Assembly: GCF_004339745.1 (NCBI RefSeq)
Contig: NZ_SMGP01000004.1
Coordinates: 496,001-560,000, forward strand
Reading direction: 5' to 3'
Length of the DNA: 64,000 nucleotides
Source of the DNA: Paraburkholderia sp. BL9I2N2
GTDB lineage: Bacteria > Pseudomonadota > Gammaproteobacteria > Burkholderiales > Burkholderiaceae
A program made the position numbers and the translations under genes. The number at the start of each line of letters is the position of its first letter. Position 1 is the first letter of the stretch. A model generated the notes under the pieces. That model ran no database searches and was not told the DNA's origin. It worked only from the letters and a program-made list of their open reading frames with translations. Below, piece by piece: positions 37,476 through 46,360 of this stretch.

Positions 37476-38369
37476 TCAATCAAACGACTTGTCGTTCGGC
37501 GCTGCGTACAATTTTTCCAGTCCCTCGCTCATGGGAAAGTCAAAGTTGATGCCTTTCGGCGGTACCGGCTTCATGAACCACTTGTCGTACATGGTTTTGA
37601 TATCGCCGCTTTTCATCTCGTGAATCATGACGTCGTCGACCAGCTTCCTGAACTCCGGGTCGTCCTTGCGGAGCATGAAGCCATACGCTTCGGACGATTG
37701 GGGCGTTCCCACGATGACCCAGTCGGCGGGCTTGGCCGTTAGCGAGCGCGCGCCGGCAAGCAGGACGTCGTCCATCATGTAGGCCACGGCCCGGCCGGTT
37801 TCGAGCGTGACACGGCCTTCACCGTAATCTTTCGCGCTGATGATCTGCATGTTCATCTTTTTCTCCTCGTTCATTTTCCTGAGGAGACGTTCTGATGTGG
37901 TTCCCTGGTTGGTCACGACGGTCTTGCCGGCAAGGTCGGCGAAATCCTTGATGCCGGAGTCTTTGCGCGTCAGGAGACGCGTCGTGGCAACGAAGAACGT
38001 GTCGGAAAACGCGACCTGGTTTTGCCGGGCCGTCAGGTTCGTCGTCACCCCGCATTCGAGGTCGACTGTGCCGTTCTGCACGAGTGGAATGCGGTTCTGC
38101 GAAGTAACCGGTATGAAGCGGACGCGCAGATCGGGGTGGCCAGTCTTGGCCTTCACCGCGTCGATGATCCTGTTGCAAATATCCTGGGAAAATCCGATCA
38201 CCTGATTATTCGTATCAACGTAAGAAAACGGCACGGATGTTTCGCGGTGGCCGATCGAAATCGAATTTCCGTTCTGGATTTTTGCCAGGGTCGACTGCGT
38301 CTCCTGCGCCGAGGCGGTGGTCGAAATAACGGCAAAAGTCGCGAGGGCCATCAACAGCCTGTGTTTCAT
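37476..38369 (-). CDS. Amino-acid ABC transporter substrate-binding protein (glutamate/aspartate type)
   Basis: 297 residues from ATG at 38369. Signal peptide MKHRLLMALATFAVISTTASA. Same domain order as the protein at 19134-20030: ISIGHRETSVPFSYVDTNNQ, TSQNRIPLVQNGTVDLECG, KTVVTNQGTTSERLL, TMYDKWFMKPVPPKGINFDFP. Probably binds acidic amino acids. No transport subunits nearby. An 11-bp inverted repeat (38428-38465) lies 59 bp upstream and may control it. Both it and its paralogue have lost any adjacent permease, or they share distant ones. Confidence 0.92.
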   Translation of the reverse strand: MKHRLLMALATFAVISTTASAQETQSTLAKIQNGNSISIGHRETSVPFSYVDTNNQVIGFSQDICNRIIDAVKAKTGHPDLRVRFIPVTSQNRIPLVQNGTVDLECGVTTNLTARQNQVAFSDTFFVATTRLLTRKDSGIKDFADLAGKTVVTNQGTTSERLLRKMNEEKKMNMQIISAKDYGEGRVTLETGRAVAYMMDDVLLAGARSLTAKPADWVIVGTPQSSEAYGFMLRKDDPEFRKLVDDVMIHEMKSGDIKTMYDKWFMKPVPPKGINFDFPMSEGLEKLYAAPNDKSFD

Positions 38370-38427
38370 AACAATTTCCCCATCGTGGTAAGAGCCCGTC
38401 TCTGCGCGTGTGCGCGGCCGATTTGAT

Positions 38428-38465
38428 ACATATGTTGCCAGAAAAATATTTAATGCAACATATGT
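38428..38465. promoter_or_regulatory. 11-bp inverted repeat in the divergent promoter region
   Basis: ACATATGTTGC (38428-38438) and GCAACATATGT (38455-38465), perfect, 16-base AT-rich spacer. Each arm also contains the palindrome ACATATGT. Lies upstream of the amino-acid binding protein gene in a 352-bp gap, where a dimeric or tetrameric regulator could bind. No regulator gene is adjacent. Confidence 0.5.
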
Positions 38466-38721
38466 TAACCACTGATACGCCAAACATTTGGCCGCTTTGG
38501 TTGCACGAGCGGCACAAGGGATCGACGGGTGCCTCACAAGGGCCGGTCACGCTGCGCTGCAATCCACGTCTGCGAATGCGTGTGATTTCGCCTGTCGGCA
38601 TCGCGGCCGGAATCCGCTCGGGGGAGGGGAACGTTAAATGCTACTTCGGTCGACGGAGTCGCGCGGCGGCACGAACGAATACAGCCGCGCGAATTGCACA
38701 TCGACCCTGGAGACAAACAAA

Positions 38722-40219
38722 ATGAGCACTCGGCCCACCAATCCGCCTGATCCTGCACGCCGGAAAATTCTCGCTGCGCTGGCAAGTTCTATTGCGTTGT
38801 CGGCTTGCGGCGGAGGTGGCGGCGGCAACTCCGGATCAGGCGGGTCGACCAATCCTGCGATCGGAGCGATCCCGCCAGATCGCGCCAGATCGCGCCAATC
38901 TTCCGCGTCCTCCGTTGCCCGATCCGTCGACTTCCGGCATCGACCATATCGTCCTCGTCACGATGGAAAACCGTTCCTTCGATCATCTGCTCGGCTGGGT
39001 GCCGAACGCCGAAAGCGCGCAGGCTGGGCGCACGTTGACTGATGCGTTCGGCACGGCCCGCGCGTCGTTCGCGCTCACGGCAAATGCGGCCTATGGCTTC
39101 CAGGGCTGCGCATACGCGGACCCGGATCACGCGTACGACGCCGGGCGCACCCACCTCGCAAACGGCGCAATGAACGGCTTCCTGCTGACGCCGGCCACCA
39201 GCCTCACGCCTGGCGACTTGCTGCCGATCGGCTATTTCCAGGCCACGGATCTGGAGTTCTACCAGGGGGCTGTCGCGCAATACACCGTCTGCGACTATTA
39301 CATGAGCGGCATTCTTGCCGACACCTACCCGAATCGCGTCTACCTGCATAGCGGTGAAACGGACCGCCTTTCCGACACGCTCGACACTTCGTCATTGCCG
39401 ACCATCTGGGACCGTCTCGACGCGAAGAACATCTCGTCGACCTACTACTTCCACGACGTGCCGTTCACGGCGCTCTATGGAACCCGCTATGTCGGCCGTT
39501 CGAAGCTGTTTGCCGATTTCCTGACCGATGCCGCCGCGGGCACCTTGCCGTCGTTCTGTATGGTCGATCCGAGTTTCGGCGGCGAAGCACAGGGGACGTC
39601 GAACGACGACCATCCGCATGCCGACGTCCGCAACGGCCAGGTGCTGTTGGGGCAGATCTACGATGCGCTGCGCACCAGCCCGAACTGGAGCAAGACGCTC
39701 GTGATCATCGTCTACGACGAGTGGGGCGGCTTCATGGAACATGTCGCGCCGCCGATAAGGACGGTGTCGGCCGCCGAAAGCGCGTTGGGCAACGACGGGC
39801 GGCTCGGGTTTCGCGTGCCTTGCGTGCTGCTCGGACCGCGTGTGCGGGCGAACAGCGTGTCGCGCTATCCGTTCGATCCTAGTTCGATCCATCAACTGCT
39901 GGCCTGGCGCTTCGGGCTCGACCCGCTCGGCGTGCGGGGAAGCGATCCGGGAACGGTCAACCTGGCGTACGCATTGGATCTGGCGGACGCGCCACGCACC
40001 GACGCGCCTGCCATCGCCGTCACGCAGGGTGTTTTCGGCGCGGCGTGCGCGGCGTCGGCGTCCACCGGCGCTTCGGCCGTGACCGGCATCGGAGAACTGG
40101 ACAAGAGCCAGGTCACGCCAGGAAGCACCGTCCCCGATACGTCAGTGAGCCCGGTGGGCGGCCGTTTCGCGGAGCTGAGAACGAAGGCGGACGCTCTTGG
40201 CTTCCCGGGCCCGAAGTAA
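38722..40219 (+). pseudogene. Phospholipase C-like phosphoesterase, frameshifted by a 10-bp tandem duplication
   Basis: The start (MSTRPTNPPDPARRKIL at 38722, with a secretion signal ending ALSACGGGG) and the body lie in different frames. The body, from about 38900, is a PF04185 phosphoesterase: GIDHIVLVTMENRSFDHLLGWVP, then TYPNRVYLHSGET, GRSKLFADFL, FGGEAQGTSNDDHPHADV and YDEWGGFMEHV. At 38873-38897 a 10-bp unit is present 2.5 times; deleting one copy joins the frames exactly (NPAIGAIPPD then RANLPRPPLPDP). As read, only a TTG at 38792 could start the body, without its signal. Intact relatives are secreted phospholipase C or acid phosphatase-type enzymes. It may be a true mutation, a phase-variable site or a sequencing error. 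Confidence 0.85.
38873..38897. repeat. 10-bp tandem repeat (2.5 copies) causing a frameshift
   Basis: Period-10 run CGCCAGATCG repeated, 25 bp long, inside the phospholipase-like gene. Loss of one copy restores the reading frame. Confidence 0.9.
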
Positions 40220-40226
40220 CCTGGCG

Positions 40227-43200
40227 TCAAGCGTGATCCGCTGGATTGCCTTGACCCGCCTTCGGCGCTCCGGCGTCCTGATGATGATCGGCGGCGAGAA
40301 ACATATACATCGCGGGCACCACGAACAACGTGAAGAGCGTGCCGATCGACAGCCCCGTGAAGATCACGAGGCCCATCGCATTGCGGCCCGCGGCGCCTGC
40401 CCCGGAGGCGACCACGAGCGGCAGGACGCCGAGCACCATCGCCGCCGTGGTCATCAGAATCGGGCGCAGCCGCACGCCGGCCGCCTCTTCCAGGGCTTCG
40501 CGCTTCGATCTGCCGGCATGTTGCAGTTCGTTGGCGAACTGGACGATCAGAATGCCGTGCTTGCTGACGAGCCCCATCAGCGTGACAAGCCCGACCTGCG
40601 TGTAGATGTTCAGCGTCGTCAAGCCGATGTTGATGAAGATCAGTGCGCCGAAGAGCGCCATCGGCACCGAAATCAGAATCACGATCGGGTCGCGGAAACT
40701 TTCGAACTGGGCCGCGAGCGCTAGGAACACGATGATCGTCGCGAACATCAGCGTGATGACAAAACCGCCGGACTCCTGCACGAACTGCCGCGATTGCCCC
40801 GAGTAGTCCGCCGAATAGCCTGCTGGTGCCGCCTGTGCGGTCGCCTTGCGCAGAAAGTCGAGTACCTCGCCTTGTGACACGCCCGGCACGATCACGCCGG
40901 AGATCGTCGCCGAGTTGAGTTGCTGGAAGTGGTTGATCGATTCCGGCACGACGTTGTGTTCGAGATGCGCAATCGTCGAAGCCGGCATGACACTGCCGTC
41001 CGGCGTGCGCAGGTAGTAATCGAGCACCTGTGAAGGATTCAGGCGGTCGGTCTGCAATACCTGCGGAATCACCTTGTACGAGCGCCCGGCGATCGAGAAG
41101 TAGTTGACATAGCCGCCGCCGAGCGCCGACCCGAGGGCTTGCCCGACGTCGCTCTGCGAGAGGCCGAGCGAGGCGACCTTGTCGCGGTCGACGACGAGCG
41201 TGGCTTCCGGCTTGTCGAGCTTGAGATCGCTGTCGACGAAGAAAAACATCCCGCTCGCGCGGGCTTGTTGCAGAACTGCCTGCGATACCTCGTTGAGGTT
41301 CTCGAAAGGCTCGGTCGTGCTGATGACGAACTGCACCGGCAAGCCCTGTGAGCCCGGCAGCGGCGGAAACTGGAATGCCGCGACACGTGCCCCGGCAATC
41401 TCATTCCATTTCTGCTGCAATTCCTGCTGCAACGCGGTCGCGCCCTTGCTGCGCTGATCCCATGTCTTGAACAGCACCCCGCCGATCCCCTGGTTGAGTG
41501 TCGGTGAGCCCGTGAGCTGGAACATCTGCGCGTATTCAGGCAAGGCCTTGGATATGTCGAATACCTGGTCCGCGTACGTCTGCATCTGCTGGATGGTCGC
41601 GTTCGGCGGCCCCTGGATCTGCGACAGTACGATGCCCTGATCCTCCTGCGGCGCGAGTTCCGATTTCGACGTCATGAACAGGTAGACCGTGCCGCCGAGC
41701 AGCAGCGCGCCCATCACGGTGAATACGGGCCAGGTGTCGAGCGTCGCATGCAACAGACGGCCGTAGCCACGATGAAGGCGTTCGAACTGGCGGTCGACGA
41801 AGCGCGCAAAGCGTCCCGACTCCTGGTCCGCGCGAAAGAAGCGCGAGCACATCATCGGCGACAACGTGAGCGCGATCACGCCGGACACCGTCACCGCGCC
41901 GGCCAGCGAGAACGCGAACTCGGTGAAGAGGGCGCCGGTCAGGCCGCCCTGAAAACCGATCGGCGCATACACGGCGATCAGCACGACGGTCATCGCGAGG
42001 ATCGGGCCGCCGAGTTCGCGCGCGGCGATCAGCGCGGCCTCGAATGGCGCCTTGCCTTCCTCCTTCATGTGGCGATCGACGTTCTCGACCACGATGATTG
42101 CGTCGTCCACCACGAGCCCGATCGCGAGCACGAGCGCGAGCAGTGTCAGCAGATTGATCGAATAGCCGAGAAACTGCATCACGAAGAACGTGCCGATGAG
42201 CGACAACGGCATTGCGATCAGCGGCACGACGACCGCGCGCAAGCTGCCGAGGAACAGGAAAATCACCGCGGTGACGATCAGCAGCGCCTCGACCAGCGTC
42301 TTGATGACTTCGACGATCGCGGTGTTGATGAAATCGGTTGCGTCATAAACGATCTCACCCGTCATGCCGGTCGGGAACTGCTTCTGCAGCCCCGGAAAGA
42401 TGGCCTTCACGCGCTTGGCGACATCGAGAATGTTGGCGTCCGGCGCGACCTTGATGCCGATGAACACCGAACGCTTGCCGCTGAACGCGACATTGAAGTC
42501 GTAGCTGTCGGCGCCGAGCACGACGTTCGCGACGTCTTCGAGGCGCACGATCGCGCCGTTCTTCTGTTTGACGACGAGTTGCTTGAAGTCGTCGACGGTA
42601 TGCAGGTCCGTGCCCGCGTTCAGATCGACGCTGACCATTTGCCCCTTGGTCGTGCCGAGCGTCGCGAGATAGTTGTTGTTGCCGAGCGCCGTGAAGACGT
42701 CGGCTGCCGTCACGCCGTGGGCGGCGAGCCGCGTCGCGTCGAGCCACGCGCGCAACGCGAACTGCCGGCCGCCGAGGATTTCGGCCGTCTGCACGCCTTC
42801 GATCGAATCGAGCTTGGGCTTGATGACGCGTAACAGGTAGTCCGTGACGTTGTTGCTCGGCAGCACGTCGCTGTAAAAGCCCATGTACATCGCGTCGGTG
42901 GTCTGCCCGGTCTGTATCGTCAGCACCGGCTGCTGCGCCTGCGGCGGCAACTGGTTGCGCACCGAGCCGATCTGCGTATTGATCTCGGTCAGCGCGCGGT
43001 TCGCGTCGTAGTTCAGGCGCAGCGTTGCGATAATGGTCGACACGCCGGTGCTGCTCGTCGACGACATGTAGTCGATGCCTTGCGCCTGGGCAATCGCCGA
43101 CTCGAGCGGCTGCGTGATGAAGCCGGCGATGGTGTCGGCGCTCGCCCCGTAGTAGGCCGTGGTGATCGTCACGATGGCGTTTTCGGTCTGCGGATACTGG

Positions 43201-43304
43201 CTGACTTTCAGCGCGGCCAGCGAGCGCAACCCGAGCACGAGGATCAGCAGGCTGACGACCGAGGCAAGCACGGGCCGGCGGATAAAGAGATCGGTGAAGG
43301 TCAT
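40227..43304 (-). CDS. RND multidrug efflux pump (HAE-1, AcrB/MexF type)
   Basis: 1025 residues. Starts MTFTDLFIRRPVLASVVSLL as RND pumps do. Proton-relay aspartates in LAIGLVVDDAIIVVENVDRHM and the lysine in LMGLVSKHGILIVQFAN are present. Twelve membrane helices with two large periplasmic loops are expected; C-terminal LRPILMTTAAMVLGVLPL and GLSIGTLFTLFVVPAMYMFLA match. It expels drugs or other amphiphiles through the partner adaptor and outer-membrane factor. Last gene of the operon, 12 bp after the adaptor. Its stop lies only 7 bp from the end of the phospholipase-like gene. Confidence 0.95.
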   Translation of the reverse strand: MTFTDLFIRRPVLASVVSLLILVLGLRSLAALKVSQYPQTENAIVTITTAYYGASADTIAGFITQPLESAIAQAQGIDYMSSTSSTGVSTIIATLRLNYDANRALTEINTQIGSVRNQLPPQAQQPVLTIQTGQTTDAMYMGFYSDVLPSNNVTDYLLRVIKPKLDSIEGVQTAEILGGRQFALRAWLDATRLAAHGVTAADVFTALGNNNYLATLGTTKGQMVSVDLNAGTDLHTVDDFKQLVVKQKNGAIVRLEDVANVVLGADSYDFNVAFSGKRSVFIGIKVAPDANILDVAKRVKAIFPGLQKQFPTGMTGEIVYDATDFINTAIVEVIKTLVEALLIVTAVIFLFLGSLRAVVVPLIAMPLSLIGTFFVMQFLGYSINLLTLLALVLAIGLVVDDAIIVVENVDRHMKEEGKAPFEAALIAARELGGPILAMTVVLIAVYAPIGFQGGLTGALFTEFAFSLAGAVTVSGVIALTLSPMMCSRFFRADQESGRFARFVDRQFERLHRGYGRLLHATLDTWPVFTVMGALLLGGTVYLFMTSKSELAPQEDQGIVLSQIQGPPNATIQQMQTYADQVFDISKALPEYAQMFQLTGSPTLNQGIGGVLFKTWDQRSKGATALQQELQQKWNEIAGARVAAFQFPPLPGSQGLPVQFVISTTEPFENLNEVSQAVLQQARASGMFFFVDSDLKLDKPEATLVVDRDKVASLGLSQSDVGQALGSALGGGYVNYFSIAGRSYKVIPQVLQTDRLNPSQVLDYYLRTPDGSVMPASTIAHLEHNVVPESINHFQQLNSATISGVIVPGVSQGEVLDFLRKATAQAAPAGYSADYSGQSRQFVQESGGFVITLMFATIIVFLALAAQFESFRDPIVILISVPMALFGALIFINIGLTTLNIYTQVGLVTLMGLVSKHGILIVQFANELQHAGRSKREALEEAAGVRLRPILMTTAAMVLGVLPLVVASGAGAAGRNAMGLVIFTGLSIGTLFTLFVVPAMYMFLAADHHQDAGAPKAGQGNPADHA

Positions 43305-43316
43305 CGCGCGGTCTCT

Positions 43317-44468
43317 CTATTGTTCCTGGGGCGCCGGGTTCGGATTGTCCGACGGCTGCACGCTGTTGTTGATGACGAGCGGCGTGCCGTTCTTCAGCTT
43401 GAGCTGACCGCTCGTCACGACCTGCGCGCCGGCGTCGACGCCTTTGAGGATCGCGACCTGATCGCCGCGCGTCGGGCCAGGCGTGACGAACACCTGCTGC
43501 GCGACGGGCAGCGCCTTGCCCTGCGCGTTGGGCTGGGTGCCCGGCTTGACGATGAACACGGTCGCGCCATAAGGGTTGTAAGTGATCGCGGTTTGCGGCA
43601 GCGTCAGGTAGCGCTGTCCGGCGCCCGCGTCGATCTTCACGTTCGCGTACATGCCCGGCAGCAGCTTGCGCTCGTGGTTGTCCACGCTGGCTTCGATCTG
43701 CACGTTGCGCGTGGTGCTGTCGACCTTCGGGCTGACCGACTGGATCTTGCCCTTGAACGTTTGCCCGCTGTAGGCATTGGTGTCGACCACGATGGTCTGG
43801 CCGATCGCGAGCTGGCCGAGCTGCTGCTGCGGCACGTAGAAATCGGCGTAGATCGGGTCGATTGCCTGCAGCGTGACGATCGCATCGCCCGGATTGATGT
43901 ACTGCCCCGGATTGATCGTGGTGATGCCGAGACGTCCCGCAAACGGCGCGCGAATGATCTTCTTGTCGACAAGCGCGGCCTGTTGCGCGACTTGCGCCTT
44001 CTTGCCCTTTAGGTCGGCGGCGTCGGCTTCGAGCTGCGCCTTGGCGATCGCCTTGATGTCGTACTGCGCCTTGTCGCGTGTGTAGACCGTCTGCGCGAGT
44101 TCTGCGGCTGCCTGCAGCGACTGGAGCAGCGCCACGTCGCTGTCCGCGTTGAGCCTGACGAGCACTTGTCCGGCTTTCGCTTCCTGTCCCGAACTGAATG
44201 CCACCTCGCGCACGAGGCCCGCGACTTCGGTGGTGACATCGACGCCGCGCACGGCGCGCAGGCTGCCGACCGCCGCAAGCTGCGGCTGCCATTGCTGATA
44301 GCCGGCGACGACTGCCGAGACGGTGGCGGGCGGCGCCGAGTTGCCCGCCATGAACCTGGCGAACATATGCGTGCGAAACACGTTGAAGCCGACGAGCGCG
44401 GCCAGCAGCAGGCCGACACAGATCAGCATGATCACCATCCGTTTTGTCAGCGGTTTTCTTTCGGTCAT
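43317..44468 (-). CDS. RND efflux periplasmic adaptor (membrane fusion protein)
   Basis: 383 residues from ATG at 44468, AAGGA upstream. N-terminal membrane anchor (KRMVIMLICVGLLLAALVGFNV). Lipoyl/hairpin motifs: VGSLRAVRGVDVTTEVAGLV, VLVRLNADSDVALLQSLQAAAELAQ, IIRAPFAGRLGITTINPGQYI and GTPLVINNS near the end. Couples the inner-membrane pump to the outer-membrane channel. 124 bp after the outer-membrane factor gene. Confidence 0.93.
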   Translation of the reverse strand: MTERKPLTKRMVIMLICVGLLLAALVGFNVFRTHMFARFMAGNSAPPATVSAVVAGYQQWQPQLAAVGSLRAVRGVDVTTEVAGLVREVAFSSGQEAKAGQVLVRLNADSDVALLQSLQAAAELAQTVYTRDKAQYDIKAIAKAQLEADAADLKGKKAQVAQQAALVDKKIIRAPFAGRLGITTINPGQYINPGDAIVTLQAIDPIYADFYVPQQQLGQLAIGQTIVVDTNAYSGQTFKGKIQSVSPKVDSTTRNVQIEASVDNHERKLLPGMYANVKIDAGAGQRYLTLPQTAITYNPYGATVFIVKPGTQPNAQGKALPVAQQVFVTPGPTRGDQVAILKGVDAGAQVVTSGQLKLKNGTPLVINNSVQPSDNPNPAPQEQ

Positions 44469-44592
44469 CGTGATGTCCTTGCACGGCATTGGGCGAAAGC
44501 GCCGGACGGTTCGTCCATTCGTTCCTTCGTTTCTGACGGCGCGTGTTGCAAAGAGCGGTGAAGCGAGTGTCCTGTCGGGCTATGGCAATGCG

Positions 44593-46098
44593 TCAATGCG
44601 TGGCCGCGGCGGTGGCCGGCGCGGCGGCGTTCCACCAGCCGCCACCGAGCGCCTGGAAGAGGGCCGCGGTGTCGGCGTAGCGGGCTGCCTGAGCCTGAGC
44701 GAGGCTCACCACTGTTTGCTGGTACTGGCGTTGGGCATCGAGAAGCGATAGATAGCTCACGCCGCCGACGCGGTACTGCCCACGCGTGAGTTCCAGCGAG
44801 TCGTTGGCGGCATGCCAGGCATCCGTCTGCGCTTTCAGGCCGGTCGCGTCGTGATCGAGCGCGCGCAGCGAGTCCGCGACGTTTTGAAACGCCAGCAGCA
44901 CCGTTTCACGATACTGCGCGTCGGCCTGCTCGTACGCCGCCTCGGCCGCGCGCTTCTGCGCGTTCAGTTGCCCGCCGTGGAAGACCGGTTGCAGCAGGCC
45001 GGCGCCGATGCTCCAGATCGTGCTGCCGGCTTTGAACACCTGTGCCGGCGTGAGGGCCTCGGCGCCGTAGCTGGCCGACAGCGTGATCTGCGGATACATC
45101 GCCGCGGTGGCCACGCCGATTTGCGCGCTGGCCTGATGCAGCACGGCATCGGCGGCGAGAATGTCGGGCCGCTGTTGCACCAGGGCCGACGGGAGACTGA
45201 CAGGCAGCGTTTCGGGTAACGAAAACATCTCGAGCCTGAATTCGGGCAACGCGGTGTCGCTGGGCAGTTTGCCGGCCAGCATGGCGAGCTGGTGACGCAC
45301 CTGGTCGAGTTGTTGTTGCAGCGGCGGCAGCGTGGCGCGGGTCTGCGCCAACAGGGTCTGCTGCGCGAGCACCGTCGTACGGCCCACGCCCCCAAGTTCG
45401 AACTGCTTGCCGAGTACGCCGAGTTGCTCGTCTTCTTGCGCGGCGATCTGCTCGGTTGCCTCGATCTGGGCGCGCAGCGACGCCTCCTTGACGGCCGCGG
45501 TCACGATGTTCGCCGACATCGCGAGATAGGCCGCCTGCAACTGGAAGCGCTGGTAATCGACTTGCGCGTGCACCGCTTCGAGTGCGCGCCGGGTGCCGCC
45601 GAACACGTCGAGTTTGTACGACACGTTCACCGATGCGTTGTAGAGATTGAACTCCTCGACGAGCCCGGGCTCGCCGAATGTGACGCCGTTGAATTTTTGG
45701 CGCGTGGCGCCGAGTTGCGCGTCGACGCTGGGCAGAAGGGTGCCGCCCGCTTGCGCCGAGAAGTTCTCGCGCGCCTGCCGCAGGGCCGCTTGCGCCGCCG
45801 CGATGTTCGGACTGTTGACGAGCGCCTGACGGATCAGCGTGTCGAGCGGCTCGCAATGAAAGAGCGCCCACCAGGCGGCGGGAATGTCCTGTCCCGGCAC
45901 GAAGCGCTGCGGCAAGCCGGCGGCTCCCGGGGAAGAGGCCGTCTGCTCGGGCAGCGGCGAGGCGGTGTAGGTGTCGGTAGCGGGCGCGGGGGGAGAGCGG
46001 TAGTCAGGACCGACCATGCAGCCGGCCACTGCGGCGCAGCCGCATAGGGCGACGCACAGGCGCCGCTGCCTGACAATACGCGGGTTAACGTCGGTCAT
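44593..46098 (-). CDS. RND efflux outer-membrane factor (OprM/NodT family lipoprotein)
   Basis: 501 residues from ATG at 46098, AAGGTGG upstream. Signal with lipobox CAAVAGC, then MVGPDYRSPPAP as in OprM proteins. TolC-fold repeats: NSPNIAAAQAALRQARENFSAQ and the second half DADAQYRETVLLAFQNVADSLRALDHD. Central LLAQTRATLPPLQQQLDQVRHQLA. Forms the outer-membrane exit duct. It is the first gene of this operon, whereas many RND operons place the outer-membrane factor last. Confidence 0.93.
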   Translation of the reverse strand: MTDVNPRIVRQRRLCVALCGCAAVAGCMVGPDYRSPPAPATDTYTASPLPEQTASSPGAAGLPQRFVPGQDIPAAWWALFHCEPLDTLIRQALVNSPNIAAAQAALRQARENFSAQAGGTLLPSVDAQLGATRQKFNGVTFGEPGLVEEFNLYNASVNVSYKLDVFGGTRRALEAVHAQVDYQRFQLQAAYLAMSANIVTAAVKEASLRAQIEATEQIAAQEDEQLGVLGKQFELGGVGRTTVLAQQTLLAQTRATLPPLQQQLDQVRHQLAMLAGKLPSDTALPEFRLEMFSLPETLPVSLPSALVQQRPDILAADAVLHQASAQIGVATAAMYPQITLSASYGAEALTPAQVFKAGSTIWSIGAGLLQPVFHGGQLNAQKRAAEAAYEQADAQYRETVLLAFQNVADSLRALDHDATGLKAQTDAWHAANDSLELTRGQYRVGGVSYLSLLDAQRQYQQTVVSLAQAQAARYADTAALFQALGGGWWNAAAPATAAATH

Positions 46099-46360
46099 CG
46101 ATCCACCTTGTATCGCCTGCGTTCTGACTAAACGAGCGAGCGGACGCGGATATTCGGGCAACGTGAACGTTCGGTGTTTCTTTTCCTGCCTGACGCCGGA
46201 ATTTACCATGCGGGACGATAGCTACGCGTAGCCTAGCACGGTCGATTGCTGCGCTCGCACACGAGATCACGTAGGCAGCGCGCTCGACCTGCCGCAACCG
46301 GAATCTCCCATCGCGCAAACGGTCTATACTGGAATATCGCCCTTTTTTTCGGGGGATCAA

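Noticed and set aside
38792..40219. Intact phospholipase-like gene starting at TTG 38792
   Set aside because: Its first residues derive from the other frame of the signal peptide region; the true start at 38722 is separated by the 10-bp duplication.
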